Shown: positions 26,990 through 36,599 of the stretch, piece after piece | Layout: the number at the start of each line of letters is the position of its first letter | How positions within the stretch are numbered: position 1 is the stretch's first letter | Notes under the pieces: model-generated | Told to the model about the DNA's origin: nothing | What the model saw: only the letters and a program-made list of their open reading frames with translations | Databases searched by the model: none | Assembly: GCA_040398525.1 (NCBI GenBank) | Contig: JBBATY010000001.1 | Coordinates: 62,001 to 126,000, forward strand | Origin: VFMC01 sp040398525 | Lineage (GTDB): Bacteria; Actinomycetota; Acidimicrobiia; Acidimicrobiales; Ilumatobacteraceae | Direction: 5' to 3' | Length of the DNA stretch: 64,000 nucleotides | Translations under genes and position numbers: made by a program

Positions 26990-28198
26990 TCAGGCGCCAT
27001 CGAACGCCGCCCAGACCGCGTTGACGAGCGTGTCGGCGTCGCCGCCGTTGGTGGTGTTGACCGCGAGCACCAGGTCGTTGCGTGGGGAGACCAGGATCAC
27101 CTGGCCGAACAGCCCACGGGCCTCGAAGGCGCCATCGCGGAACATCCACCACTGCGCGCCGTACTGCTGGTTGGAGGGCGAGGGGGTGTGGCTGTACTCG
27201 ACCCACCCTTCGGGCAGGATCCGCTCCCCGTCCCACACACCGTCATTCAGGTAGAGCAGGCCGAACCGGGCGAAGTCGCGCGTTGTCGCATTCCCACCGA
27301 AGCCGCCGACCCAGCGACCGGCTTGGTCGCGCTGCAGCTCGATCGACGTGATCCCCAAGGGTTCGAAGAGCCGTTCCTGCAGGTAGGCCTCGCCCTGCTC
27401 AGTGCCGCCGATGGTGTCGTAGACGATCCCGGCCAGGATGGCGGTCGTACCAGTGGAGTACTCGAAGAAGGTGCCAGGCTCGGCCTCGAGGGGGAACGAG
27501 GCGATGAACTCCGACGCGACCGGAGCGCTCAGCATCCCGAGGACCTGCGAACCCGGACCGTACTGCTCGGTGTACTCCAACCCGCTCGCCATGTGCAGCA
27601 GGTGCTCGAGCGTGATCGCATGGCGTGGATCGGCCGGGTCGTCCCACTGCGCGATCGGGGCGCGCTCGGAGACGTCGACCAGACCGTCGCCGACGAGCAG
27701 CCCGATCGCCGCCGAGGTGATGCTCTTCGCCACCGAGAACGACTCCATGATGGAGTCGGGCCCGTCGAGCGGGTGGTAGCGCTCGTAGACGATCCGCCCG
27801 CCCTGGACGATCACGATCGATCGCACGCGCCGTGCCGCATCGGGGGCGCCGAACGCCACATCGACAGCTGCGTCGAGCGCCTGGCGGTCGATCTCCGCCG
27901 GCAGGTCGCCGAGCTCCCAGTCGGCTCCCGGGAAGACACGTCCTGGTTCGACCGCGACGATGGTGGTCGGCGCATCGGTCGTCGGCGCTGCCGTCGTGGC
28001 AGGAGCCACCGAGGTGGTTTCGAGCACCGCCGACGAAGTTGCTGGCGCCTCGGTGACGACGACGGGTGCGTCGAGCAGGGCCGTGCTGGCGGCGTCGTCG
28101 CCGGCGCAGGCGGCGGCACTGAGGGCGACGAGTGCAGCGAGGACCGCGCCGGCTCGGTGGATGCGGGCGGATCGTGTGGCCGAGGCGGACGCGGACAT
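26990..28198 (-). CDS. Lipoprotein serine hydrolase, class C beta-lactamase family
   Basis: A 402-aa exported hydrolase. The signal peptide ends in a lipobox (LSAAAC), then a Thr/Ala-rich linker (about 40-90) leads to the beta-lactamase/D-Ala-D-Ala carboxypeptidase fold. The SxxK motif is SVAKSITS; the second motif reads YSTG where YxN is usual; GAQWW lies near the third. It may be an esterase or a peptidase rather than a lactamase. GTG at 28201 or ATG at 28198 are both possible starts. Confidence 0.82.
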   Translation of the reverse strand: MSASASATRSARIHRAGAVLAALVALSAAACAGDDAASTALLDAPVVVTEAPATSSAVLETTSVAPATTAAPTTDAPTTIVAVEPGRVFPGADWELGDLPAEIDRQALDAAVDVAFGAPDAARRVRSIVIVQGGRIVYERYHPLDGPDSIMESFSVAKSITSAAIGLLVGDGLVDVSERAPIAQWDDPADPRHAITLEHLLHMASGLEYTEQYGPGSQVLGMLSAPVASEFIASFPLEAEPGTFFEYSTGTTAILAGIVYDTIGGTEQGEAYLQERLFEPLGITSIELQRDQAGRWVGGFGGNATTRDFARFGLLYLNDGVWDGERILPEGWVEYSHTPSPSNQQYGAQWWMFRDGAFEARGLFGQVILVSPRNDLVLAVNTTNGGDADTLVNAVWAAFDGA

Positions 28199-28231
28199 CA
28201 CGTCATCATGGTTGCAGCGGGCGTGGCCGGC

Positions 28232-29500
28232 TCAGTCGGAGGTTGTCGCTGCCGGGCGGAGCGGGTCGTCGACGCGGAGGAAGAGCTGGCCGACGAGCGC
28301 GACGATCGGCGTGAGGACCGCTGCGATCACCAATGCCTCACCGATGCCACGGGCCGACGCGACCACACCCCACATCAGCGCACCCAACGTGGAGCCCAAC
28401 CACACGGCGAGAATGGCGAGCGATGCCCCGCGGCCGACGATCTCGGCCGGCATCACCATCGTGAAGACGGGGAACAGCGTGTTGAGCACAGCCATCGAGC
28501 CCGCTCCACTGAGCGCCAAGGCCACGAGCGCCACCCACAGGGTCGACGTCGCTGCCAGCAGCACCACCGATGCGCTCCACACACAGGCGCCGAGGAGCAG
28601 CACTTGGTCGAGCGTCAACCGACTGCGCACGCGAGGCATCACCTGGAGCACTGCGACCGACCCCACGCCGAGCGCCACCCACAGCATGCCGAAGCCACCG
28701 GCGTCGACCTCGAGGCGCTCGCGTGCCACCAGTGGGAGGACAGCAGCCTCCACCGCAATGACCGCCATGAACAGCATGATCCGGAGCGCAACTCTGCGCA
28801 GGTGTCGCGAGCCCGCGACCGTGGAGATGCCCTCCCGGATAGCTCGGTGCACACCCATGTCGGGCACCTCACCCGCCGCTCGTGCGAGGCGGTCGGGTGG
28901 GATGACCCTCAGCACGACGAAGACGACCCCGAGGAACGACAGCGCATTCACGGCGAACACTGCACCAGGCCCTGCAGCGGCGATCAGCACCCCTGCAACG
29001 GCCGGGCCGACGGACTGCGCGATGCTCCGCGAGGCCGCATCGAGGCCGAGCGCCTGCGGCTGCTGGTCGAGCGCGGCCAGGCCGATCGTGACCGCAAGGA
29101 ACGCCGGGCCGGCAAGCATCAGCGCCGCCGACTCGAGGAACGTGGCGCCGATCAGAACGGCGGGGCCCGCGCGGCCGGTCCACTGCAGCACGGCCAACGT
29201 GGCTGTCACCACCAAGGCTCCGAGCTCTGCTGCCGCCAGGTAGCGGCGACGATCGAGTAGATCGGACCACGCTCCAGCGTGCAGCGCGAGCAGGAAGCCG
29301 GGTGCCGCCCAGGCGGTCTGCAGCAACGCCACCAAGAACTCGGAGTCCGTCTGCTCGGTCATCGCCCAGCCGGCACCGACGACCTGCATGTAGGTGCCGA
29401 CGTTCGACACCAGTGCAGCGATCCAGAGCGCCCGGAAGGCTCGCCCCCGCAGAGGTGCCCACGGCCCCGCGGCGGGGGTCAGCGGATCGACGGTCTGCAC
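28232..29500 (-). CDS. MFS transporter, EntS-like exporter family
   Basis: A 422-aa polytopic protein with about 10-12 hydrophobic helices. The N terminus (FRALWIAALVSNVGTYMQVV) and the first cytoplasmic loop (DLLDRRRYLAAAE) match the MFS_3 group that includes enterobactin exporter EntS. It is divergent from tRNA-Gly. Substrate unknown. Confidence 0.85.
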   Translation of the reverse strand: MQTVDPLTPAAGPWAPLRGRAFRALWIAALVSNVGTYMQVVGAGWAMTEQTDSEFLVALLQTAWAAPGFLLALHAGAWSDLLDRRRYLAAAELGALVVTATLAVLQWTGRAGPAVLIGATFLESAALMLAGPAFLAVTIGLAALDQQPQALGLDAASRSIAQSVGPAVAGVLIAAAGPGAVFAVNALSFLGVVFVVLRVIPPDRLARAAGEVPDMGVHRAIREGISTVAGSRHLRRVALRIMLFMAVIAVEAAVLPLVARERLEVDAGGFGMLWVALGVGSVAVLQVMPRVRSRLTLDQVLLLGACVWSASVVLLAATSTLWVALVALALSGAGSMAVLNTLFPVFTMVMPAEIVGRGASLAILAVWLGSTLGALMWGVVASARGIGEALVIAAVLTPIVALVGQLFLRVDDPLRPAATTSD

Positions 29501-29506
29501 GTCTCG

Positions 29507-29512
29507 ACCCTA
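29507..29512 (-). promoter_or_regulatory. -10 element for leaderless MFS gene
   Basis: TAGGGT (minus strand) lies 6 nt before the GTG start at 29500. Confidence 0.45.
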
Positions 29513-29549
29513 CAGCCGCCCACCAGCCGGTATCGTGGGTCGCCGTTCT

Positions 29550-29624
29550 GCGGGTGTAGTTCAACGGTCAGAACCTCAGCCTTCCAAGCTGATGATGCCG
29601 GTTCGATTCCGGTCACCCGCTCCA
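29550..29624 (+). tRNA. tRNA-Gly (UCC)
   Basis: A 75-nt cloverleaf with encoded CCA. Acceptor GCGGGTG pairs with CACCCGC; loop CTTCCAA carries anticodon TCC; T arm GGTTCGATTCC. A TATCGT -10 lies 13 nt upstream. The last 17 nt of the gene are part of a 35-bp direct repeat. Confidence 0.96.
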
Positions 29625-29711
29625 GCGCCGAAGGCGCTGCGCACGGCTCTCGAATCGGGAGGAGCGCAGCGACGGATCCGGTCACCCGCTCCAGCGCCGA
29701 AGGCGCTGCGC
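29608..29711. repeat. 35-bp direct repeat of the tRNA-Gly 3' end
   Basis: Copies at 29608-29642 and 29677-29711 are identical. Each contains the last 17 nt of tRNA-Gly including CCA, then the hairpin AGCGCC-GAA-GGCGCT and GCGC. The 34 bp between them encode nothing obvious. The hairpins could terminate both the tRNA and the convergent channel gene. It may be a vestigial attachment-site pair or a local duplication. Confidence 0.8.
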
Positions 29712-29712
29712 G

Positions 29713-31737
29713 TCACCGCCGGTGCGGGGCGATCGACACGACACCGTCGTCGGCGCCCAGCGCGAGCGGCGCCGACTTCGATGGGTTCACCACCACCTCG
29801 CCGGTTGCGCCGAGTCGGTAACCGATGGCGCTGTGACCGAGCGTCGCAGCGGTGGCCACGACATCGCCGAAGCACGTCGCCTCCGTTGCCGCGTAGCGAT
29901 CGGCGGGCAGCAACTCGACCGAGCAACCCGTCGGCGAGAAGAGATCGACGAACACCTGCTCGAGCTCGTGGCGCTCGCTCAACTGCGCGAGCAGCATGCT
30001 CGTCAGCTCATCGCTGACGATGAAGTCGTCTGCGCCGCTCACCTCGGCGAGCGGTGCGTTGCGCTGGTCGAGCAGCTCGGCCACCATTCGCACCGGCCCC
30101 AGTGTCTCGTCGCCGCGCACCTGTTGGAAGGCGAGCAGGGTGAGCAGCGTGTGGGCGTCGGCGTCGTCCTCGCCCACATCGCGGTAGCCGAGGACGATGA
30201 CCTCGTGGAACGAGCGCCGTGCCGCGTGCGCAGCAACGAACTCGGGCCCGCCGGAGAGCTCGCTCACCTCGACGGAGACGTTGCTCACCTCGATCGAGCT
30301 GCGCACCTCGTCGGGGTCGACACGGGCCGGGTCGACCATCACCTCGATCGTCGTGCGCTCGTCGAGAAACTCGTCGAGCTCGCGGACCACTCGGGGGCCG
30401 AGGGCGCTCCAGCCGGCGATGACGATGCGGCGCGGGCCGCCGTTGTCGGCCGCCACCCGCGGCGCGCCGACGATCGGCGGACGCGTCGGCGCACTGACCA
30501 CGAACGTCGAGTCGTCCTCGGCGATTCCGATCAGCTGTTGGCCGGCCGCGACCACGGTGCCCGGCGGCGGGCTGAGCACGACTGCACCCTGTTCGTCGAG
30601 CACCCCGATGATCGACGATGACTCGAAGGCGAGCAGGCACTCGCCGTACGTCCGGCCCTCGAGCTCCGGGAACGAGGCGAAGTACACCTCGGAGCCATCG
30701 AAGTCGAGCAGTTCGTGGAAGACCGAGCTGAGCCCCCGCTTGCGACATGCCTGAGCCGTCAACTCGGCCACGATGTCGTCGGACTGGACGGCGACAAGGC
30801 CGCCGCCGAGCAGGGCGCGCAGCGACTTTGCTGTCTCGCGCGAAGCGATCTCGGCAACGATGTGGGCTCCCTCGGCGATGCCCCGCGCTGCTCGATGGGC
30901 GCGGATCGCCAACAGCACCTTCACCGTCGTGGAGTCGACATCGGGCCCGTCGCCGACGACGATCACCGACCGCGCACCCGCCAGGTTCACCATCTCCAGG
31001 TTCGCCGCTGACCATGCATCGCCACTCCGGCACACGATCCGGGTGGAGCGGTGCTCCTTGGTCAACGACCGCAACACGTCCTCCATCTCGGTCTTGTCGT
31101 GCGGCGCGAGGACCACGATCGCCGAGCGGGCCCTGCTGTCGTTCGCGATCGTCAACTCGGACACGATCGCCGGCACCCGCGGCGACCAGCCGAGGATGAG
31201 CGTATGGTCCTGCTCGAGCACCTCGCTGCGGCCACGGCGCAGTTCGCCGATGCGCTGGTCGACGCTGTTGGCGATGAGACCGATGAGGCTGCCGGCGATG
31301 AAGATGCCGGCGAGGGTGATGATCAGGGCGAGAATGCGGGCGGTCCAGCCCGTGTCGCCGGCGAAGGTGCCGGCGTCGAGGACGCGTAGCAGCGACTGCC
31401 AGAACGCCTCGAGCGGGTCGAGTCGCCCCTCATCGCCGTTGAACCCGGTCAACCGGAACACGGTCATGATCAGGGCCGAGGCGAGGATGACCGCGAGGGT
31501 CAGCAGCCCGAGCCAGACGATGAGCGTGAACGGACCACGCGAGAGCGCGACGTCCATGCGGTAGCGCACGCGCGACCGGAAGCCCTTGTTCGTGTGGCGG
31601 CGACCGACCGATGTCGGATCAGCACCACCCCGGACACGGCGGAACAGGGCCTTGCCCTGCCGGTGCTGGGCGTTCACCACCCAGGCCGTCGACGACGCGG
31701 TCGGCCCTGGCTTGTCGTTTCGTTGGGGCTCACTCAC
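29713..31737 (-). CDS. CASTOR/POLLUX-type ion channel with RCK domains
   Basis: A 674-aa protein. Two hydrophobic segments (FTLIVWLGLLTLAVILASALI; ARILALIITLAGIFIAGSLIG) flank a pore-like loop LDAGTFAGDTGW, then the family block IGELRRGRSEVLEQDHTLI and two Rossmann/RCK units with TrkA-C-like parts. Plant CASTOR and POLLUX are nuclear-envelope cation channels in calcium signalling; bacterial members are little studied. GTG at 31737 is chosen for its AGGTG site; 33 upstream codons look non-coding. Probably tetrameric in the plasma membrane. Confidence 0.85.
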   Translation of the reverse strand: MSEPQRNDKPGPTASSTAWVVNAQHRQGKALFRRVRGGADPTSVGRRHTNKGFRSRVRYRMDVALSRGPFTLIVWLGLLTLAVILASALIMTVFRLTGFNGDEGRLDPLEAFWQSLLRVLDAGTFAGDTGWTARILALIITLAGIFIAGSLIGLIANSVDQRIGELRRGRSEVLEQDHTLILGWSPRVPAIVSELTIANDSRARSAIVVLAPHDKTEMEDVLRSLTKEHRSTRIVCRSGDAWSAANLEMVNLAGARSVIVVGDGPDVDSTTVKVLLAIRAHRAARGIAEGAHIVAEIASRETAKSLRALLGGGLVAVQSDDIVAELTAQACRKRGLSSVFHELLDFDGSEVYFASFPELEGRTYGECLLAFESSSIIGVLDEQGAVVLSPPPGTVVAAGQQLIGIAEDDSTFVVSAPTRPPIVGAPRVAADNGGPRRIVIAGWSALGPRVVRELDEFLDERTTIEVMVDPARVDPDEVRSSIEVSNVSVEVSELSGGPEFVAAHAARRSFHEVIVLGYRDVGEDDADAHTLLTLLAFQQVRGDETLGPVRMVAELLDQRNAPLAEVSGADDFIVSDELTSMLLAQLSERHELEQVFVDLFSPTGCSVELLPADRYAATEATCFGDVVATAATLGHSAIGYRLGATGEVVVNPSKSAPLALGADDGVVSIAPHRR

Positions 31738-31823
31738 TGCTGCACCTCGTCGTCCCCCTGTTCCCGGCCAGAGAATACGGTGTGCCGCACCCCTGGCCTG
31801 GCTTCCCACCTCCACCTCCCCGC

Positions 31824-31836
31824 TAGCGTCTGGCAC
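31824..31836 (+). promoter_or_regulatory. -10 element for the Mo-hydroxylase genes
   Basis: TAGCGT at 31824-31829 is 7 nt before the FAD-subunit ATG; it would drive the two-gene hydroxylase transcript as a leaderless mRNA. Confidence 0.5.
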
Positions 31837-32565
31837 ATGACAGCGCTGATCGAGTACCTGAGGCCCTCCACCCTCGACGAGGCCGTCGAGCTCGTCGGCC
31901 GGCCGGGGGCTGTGGTGCTCGCCGGCGGCACGGTCGTGAACTCGACCCCTCGTCCGGAGGCGGCGCTACTGGTCGACCTCCAGGCGCTCGGCCTCGACGG
32001 CATCGAGGCTGACGGAGCGATCGTTCGGGTGGGCGCGATGGTCCGTCTGTCGGCGGTTGCTGCGCATCCTGCTGTGCCGTCGTGGCTCCGCGACATCGCT
32101 CGGGCCGAGCTGCCGAGCTCGCTGCGGACGGTCGCCACGATCGGCGGCACGGTGGCCACCGCGGACTGGGAGAGCACCCTGGTCGCAGCGCTGCTCGCAG
32201 CCGACGCTTCGGTCACGTTGCACCGGGCCACAGGGCCCACCACCACGTCACTCTCCTCGCTGGTGGCTGACCGAGCGATGCTCGCCGGTGCGGTCATCAC
32301 TGCGGTGTCGGTCGACTCGCGGTGGAACGGTGTCGTCCACCGTACGGCGCGCACCACGGCCGATCGGCCGATCGTGGCCTGTGTGGCAGCCGCGCACCCC
32401 GAGCACGGCACGCGCACTGCACTGACCGGGGTCGCCGACACCCCCGCGCTCGTCGACGACATCGACGCCCTGACGCCACCGGGCGACTTCCGCGGTTCGT
32501 CGACGTACCGCCTCCACCTCGCACGCGTGCTGAGCCGTCGGGCCATCACGGAACTCGGAGCCTGA
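31837..32565 (+). CDS. FAD-binding subunit of molybdenum hydroxylase (YgfM-like)
   Basis: A 242-aa CoxM/XdhB-type subunit that would bind FAD and pass electrons from the molybdenum site to an acceptor. The two FAD loops are present in variant form: VVLAGGTVVN where AGGTDL is usual, and LRTVATIGGTVATADWEST where ATIGGN is usual. Sequence after the second loop (LVAALLAADASVTLH) resembles YgfM proteins of selenium-dependent hydroxylase clusters. It is shorter than a typical ~290-aa CoxM. The hydroxylase subunit starts 2 nt downstream. Confidence 0.85.
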   Translation: MTALIEYLRPSTLDEAVELVGRPGAVVLAGGTVVNSTPRPEAALLVDLQALGLDGIEADGAIVRVGAMVRLSAVAAHPAVPSWLRDIARAELPSSLRTVATIGGTVATADWESTLVAALLAADASVTLHRATGPTTTSLSSLVADRAMLAGAVITAVSVDSRWNGVVHRTARTTADRPIVACVAAAHPEHGTRTALTGVADTPALVDDIDALTPPGDFRGSSTYRLHLARVLSRRAITELGA

Positions 32566-32567
32566 CG

Positions 32568-35519
32568 ATGAACATCACACTCACCATCAACGAGGTCGTG
32601 CGGACACTCGAGGTCGATCCGGCCGAGACGCTCATGGCCGTGCTCCGGAGAGAGGGCCTGTTCAGCGTCCGGTACGGCTCGGACTCGGGCGAGACGGGGG
32701 CTGCGGCCGTGCTGCTCGACGACCGGCTCGTCTCGTCGGACGTCGTGCTCGCCGCCCAGGCCGACGGGCACCGCGTGCGCACCGTCGAGGGCCTCTCGGC
32801 GGCCCGAGAGGAGCTCGACCCGGTCCAGGCTGCGTTCGTCGCCACGGGCGGCTTCCAGTCGGGCTACTCGGCGGGGGCGCTGATCCTCGCCGCGCATGCG
32901 TTGCTCGCCGAACACCCGAACCCCAGCGACGACGAGATCCGCGATGCGCTGTCGGGCGTGCTCGACCGCGAGACGGGGTACGTGAAGGCCGTCGAAGCCG
33001 TCAAGCGTGCCGCCGCCGTGCTGCGCGGCGAAGCCCCCGAGGCCTTCGGCCCGGTCATCCTGCCCCCGCTCACCGACGGCTCGAACCCAGTTCCCTATGC
33101 GCCGGGCCACACCGCACCAGGGGTGTCGACGGCCGTGCCGAGGCTGATCCCGTCGCGCGACGTGCCGGAGATGGCCGTGGTCGGCAAGCCCGAGCTGAAG
33201 GTCGACGGCATCAAGCTGGCGCGCGGCAACCCCACGTTCGCCGACGACGTCGAGCTGCGCGGGATGCTGCACTGCAAGGTGCTGCGCAGCCCCCACGCCC
33301 ACGCGCGGATTCTGGACATCGACGACTCCAAGGCACTCGCCCTTCCGGGGGTGCACGCGGTCAAGCACTACAAGAACACGCCCCGCGTGATGTACGCCTC
33401 GGGCGGGCAGTCGTGGCCGAACCCCCACCCGTGGGACCAGGTGAGCTTCGACAGCAAGGTCCGCCACGTCGGCGACCGCGTCGCTGCGGTGGCCGCCGAG
33501 TCACCCGAGCTCGCCGCCGAAGCCTGTCGACTGATCGACGTCACCTACGAAGCGCTGCCGTTCGTGCTCGACGAGCTCGAGGCCTCCGCACCGGGCGTGA
33601 CCCCAATCCACGACGAGCCCGATGCGGTCGGCATCCACGACGCCGAACGAAACGTTGCGATCAAGATCGTCGCCCAGACCGTCACCGACGAGGGGCTGGC
33701 CGCGGCGTTCGCCTCGGCCGACCACATCTTCGAGCAGACGTTCCGGGTGCAGCAGGTGCAGCAGACCCCGATCGAGCCCCACGTCGCCGTGGCCTGGCTC
33801 GACGAGGACGAACGGCTGATCCTGCGCACCGCCACCCAGGTGCCCTTCCACGTGCGGCGCATCGTCGCCCCGCTCATCGGCCTGCCGGTGAAGGACATCC
33901 GCGTGATGAAGCCCCGGGTCGGCGGCGGCTTCGGCGCCAAGCAGGAGATGCTCATCGAGGACATCGTCGGCCACCTCGCCCTCGCCACGAAGCGACCGGT
34001 GCGCCTGGTGCTCGACCGCGAGGAGGAGTTCGTCTCGTCTCGCACGCGCCACCCGCAGACCCTGACGTTCCGCACCGGCGTGCTGAACGACGGCACCCTC
34101 GTCGCCCAGGAGCTGCGCGTCGTGGCCAACACGGGCGCGTACGGGACCCACGGCTTCACCGTGCAGAACGTCACGGGCCTGCGCGGCCTGTCGTCGTACA
34201 ACTGCCCGGCGAAGAAGTTCGACTGCGACGTGATGTACACGAACATCCCAGTGCCCGGCGCTTTCCGCGGCTACGGCGCGCCACAGGCCGAGTTTGCGCT
34301 CGAGAGCCACATGGAGGACATCGCCGACGCGCTCGGCCGCGAGGTGATCGACTTCAAGCGCCAGAACTGGGTGAAGGTCGGCGACCGCCAGGACATCGTG
34401 ATGTTCCTCGGCGAACGCGGCACGATCGACCCCGGTGATGTCGATCCGGCGACGTTCCCGCCGGTGATGACGAGCGGCATCGAGGAGTGCGTGGCCCAGG
34501 GCATGCGCGCCATCGGCTGGCACCGGCGCGACGACCCGGACTGGGTCGCCCCGCCCGACCAGCCGCACATCCGTCGGGGCATCGGCTTCGCCTTCTGCAT
34601 GCACGGCACGGCCATCCCCTTCCTCGACATGGGTGGCTGTGGCATCAAGATGAACGACGACGGGTCGTTCAACGTGATGTCGGGCGCCGCCGACCTCGGC
34701 ACCGGCGCCGACACCGTGCTCGGCCAGATCGCGGCCGAGGTGCTGGGCGTGCCGCTCGAGGACATCAAGATGTACACCGGCGACACCGACATGACGCCCT
34801 TCGACGTGGGCGCCTACGCCTCGTCGACCACCTACATCTCCGGTGCCGCGGTGAAGAAGGCGGCCGACCAGGTGCGCTGGCGCATCAAGCTGCGCGCCGC
34901 CCGCCTGCTCGGGGTGGACGAGCCGTGCTCGATCGAGCTCCGCGACCGGCGGGCCTGGGCGCCCGACGGCCGCTCGGTGTCGCTCGAGGACATCGCCCTC
35001 AATTCACTGCACACCGAGGACCACGAGCAGATCATGGGCACCGGCTCGCACGTCTCGCCCGACTGCCCGCCACCGTTCGCCGCGCAGTTCGTCGAGATCG
35101 AGGTCGACATCGAGACCGGCCAGGTGACGGTGGTGAAGATGGTGATGGCCGTCGACTGCGGTGTGGCCATCAACCCGATCACCGCCAGCGGCCAGGTGGA
35201 GGGCGGCATGTTCCAGGCGCTCGGCTACGCAGTGTGCGAGGAGTTCGCCTACGACGACACAGGTCGGATGGTGAACGCCGAGCTCGGGCCCTACTGGATC
35301 TTCCGGGCCGACGACGCGCCGGAGACCGAGGTCTTCCTGGTGCAGACCATGGAGGACTCCGGCCCCTTCGGCGCGAAGGCCGTGGCCGAGATCCCGACCG
35401 ACGGGGTGGCACCGGCGACGCGCAGCGCGATCCTCAACGCCACCGGAATCCGGATCGACCAGATCCCCTTCACCCCCGAGCGGGTGCGGCGGGCCATCGA
35501 GGCCCACCAGGCCGGCTGA
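32568..35519 (+). CDS. Fused molybdenum hydroxylase subunit with cysteine-less [2Fe-2S] domain
   Basis: A 983-aa xanthine-dehydrogenase-family protein with the fused layout of selenium-dependent xanthine dehydrogenases. Residues 1-155 align with the two [2Fe-2S] modules, but every ligand is replaced: positions 38, 43, 46, 58 (S, T, A, D) and 98, 101, 133, 135 (S, S, D, E). The domain contains no Cys at all. The rest is a normal molybdopterin subunit: RVGGGFGAKQEM, GAFRGYGAPQAEFALES, and GAKAVAEIPTDGVAPA with the expected active-site Glu. It should hydroxylate a purine-like or other heterocycle. Electron transfer cannot use the usual clusters. Start ATG has a CGGAG site inside the upstream gene. 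Confidence 0.88.
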   Translation: MNITLTINEVVRTLEVDPAETLMAVLRREGLFSVRYGSDSGETGAAAVLLDDRLVSSDVVLAAQADGHRVRTVEGLSAAREELDPVQAAFVATGGFQSGYSAGALILAAHALLAEHPNPSDDEIRDALSGVLDRETGYVKAVEAVKRAAAVLRGEAPEAFGPVILPPLTDGSNPVPYAPGHTAPGVSTAVPRLIPSRDVPEMAVVGKPELKVDGIKLARGNPTFADDVELRGMLHCKVLRSPHAHARILDIDDSKALALPGVHAVKHYKNTPRVMYASGGQSWPNPHPWDQVSFDSKVRHVGDRVAAVAAESPELAAEACRLIDVTYEALPFVLDELEASAPGVTPIHDEPDAVGIHDAERNVAIKIVAQTVTDEGLAAAFASADHIFEQTFRVQQVQQTPIEPHVAVAWLDEDERLILRTATQVPFHVRRIVAPLIGLPVKDIRVMKPRVGGGFGAKQEMLIEDIVGHLALATKRPVRLVLDREEEFVSSRTRHPQTLTFRTGVLNDGTLVAQELRVVANTGAYGTHGFTVQNVTGLRGLSSYNCPAKKFDCDVMYTNIPVPGAFRGYGAPQAEFALESHMEDIADALGREVIDFKRQNWVKVGDRQDIVMFLGERGTIDPGDVDPATFPPVMTSGIEECVAQGMRAIGWHRRDDPDWVAPPDQPHIRRGIGFAFCMHGTAIPFLDMGGCGIKMNDDGSFNVMSGAADLGTGADTVLGQIAAEVLGVPLEDIKMYTGDTDMTPFDVGAYASSTTYISGAAVKKAADQVRWRIKLRAARLLGVDEPCSIELRDRRAWAPDGRSVSLEDIALNSLHTEDHEQIMGTGSHVSPDCPPPFAAQFVEIEVDIETGQVTVVKMVMAVDCGVAINPITASGQVEGGMFQALGYAVCEEFAYDDTGRMVNAELGPYWIFRADDAPETEVFLVQTMEDSGPFGAKAVAEIPTDGVAPATRSAILNATGIRIDQIPFTPERVRRAIEAHQAG

Positions 35520-35525
35520 CGGGCG

Positions 35526-36548
<1,023 letters not shown>

Positions 36549-36555
36549 GGCGGCG

Positions 36556-36561
36556 AGTGTA
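36556..36561 (-). promoter_or_regulatory. -10 element for leaderless LLM gene
   Basis: TACACT (minus strand), 7 nt before the GTG at 36548. Confidence 0.4.
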
Positions 36562-36599
36562 CCGACCGGTGCCGCGAGGGTCCGGGCTGACAGCTCGGC

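Noticed and set aside
25934..29260. An open frame of 1,108 codons on the plus strand
   Set aside because: It lies antisense to four recognisable genes (LLM enzyme, hydrolase, serine hydrolase, MFS transporter) and has Arg/His-rich composition with no domain. GC-rich DNA often leaves the complementary frame open.
29608..29711. Prophage or genomic island at tRNA-Gly
   Set aside because: Only 34 bp lie between the repeats and no integrase, excisionase or phage gene is present in the window; kept as a possible scar only.
32568..35519. Selenocysteine-containing hydroxylase
   Set aside because: No in-frame TGA is present before the stop; the selenium implied by YqeB/YqeC would be in the cofactor.
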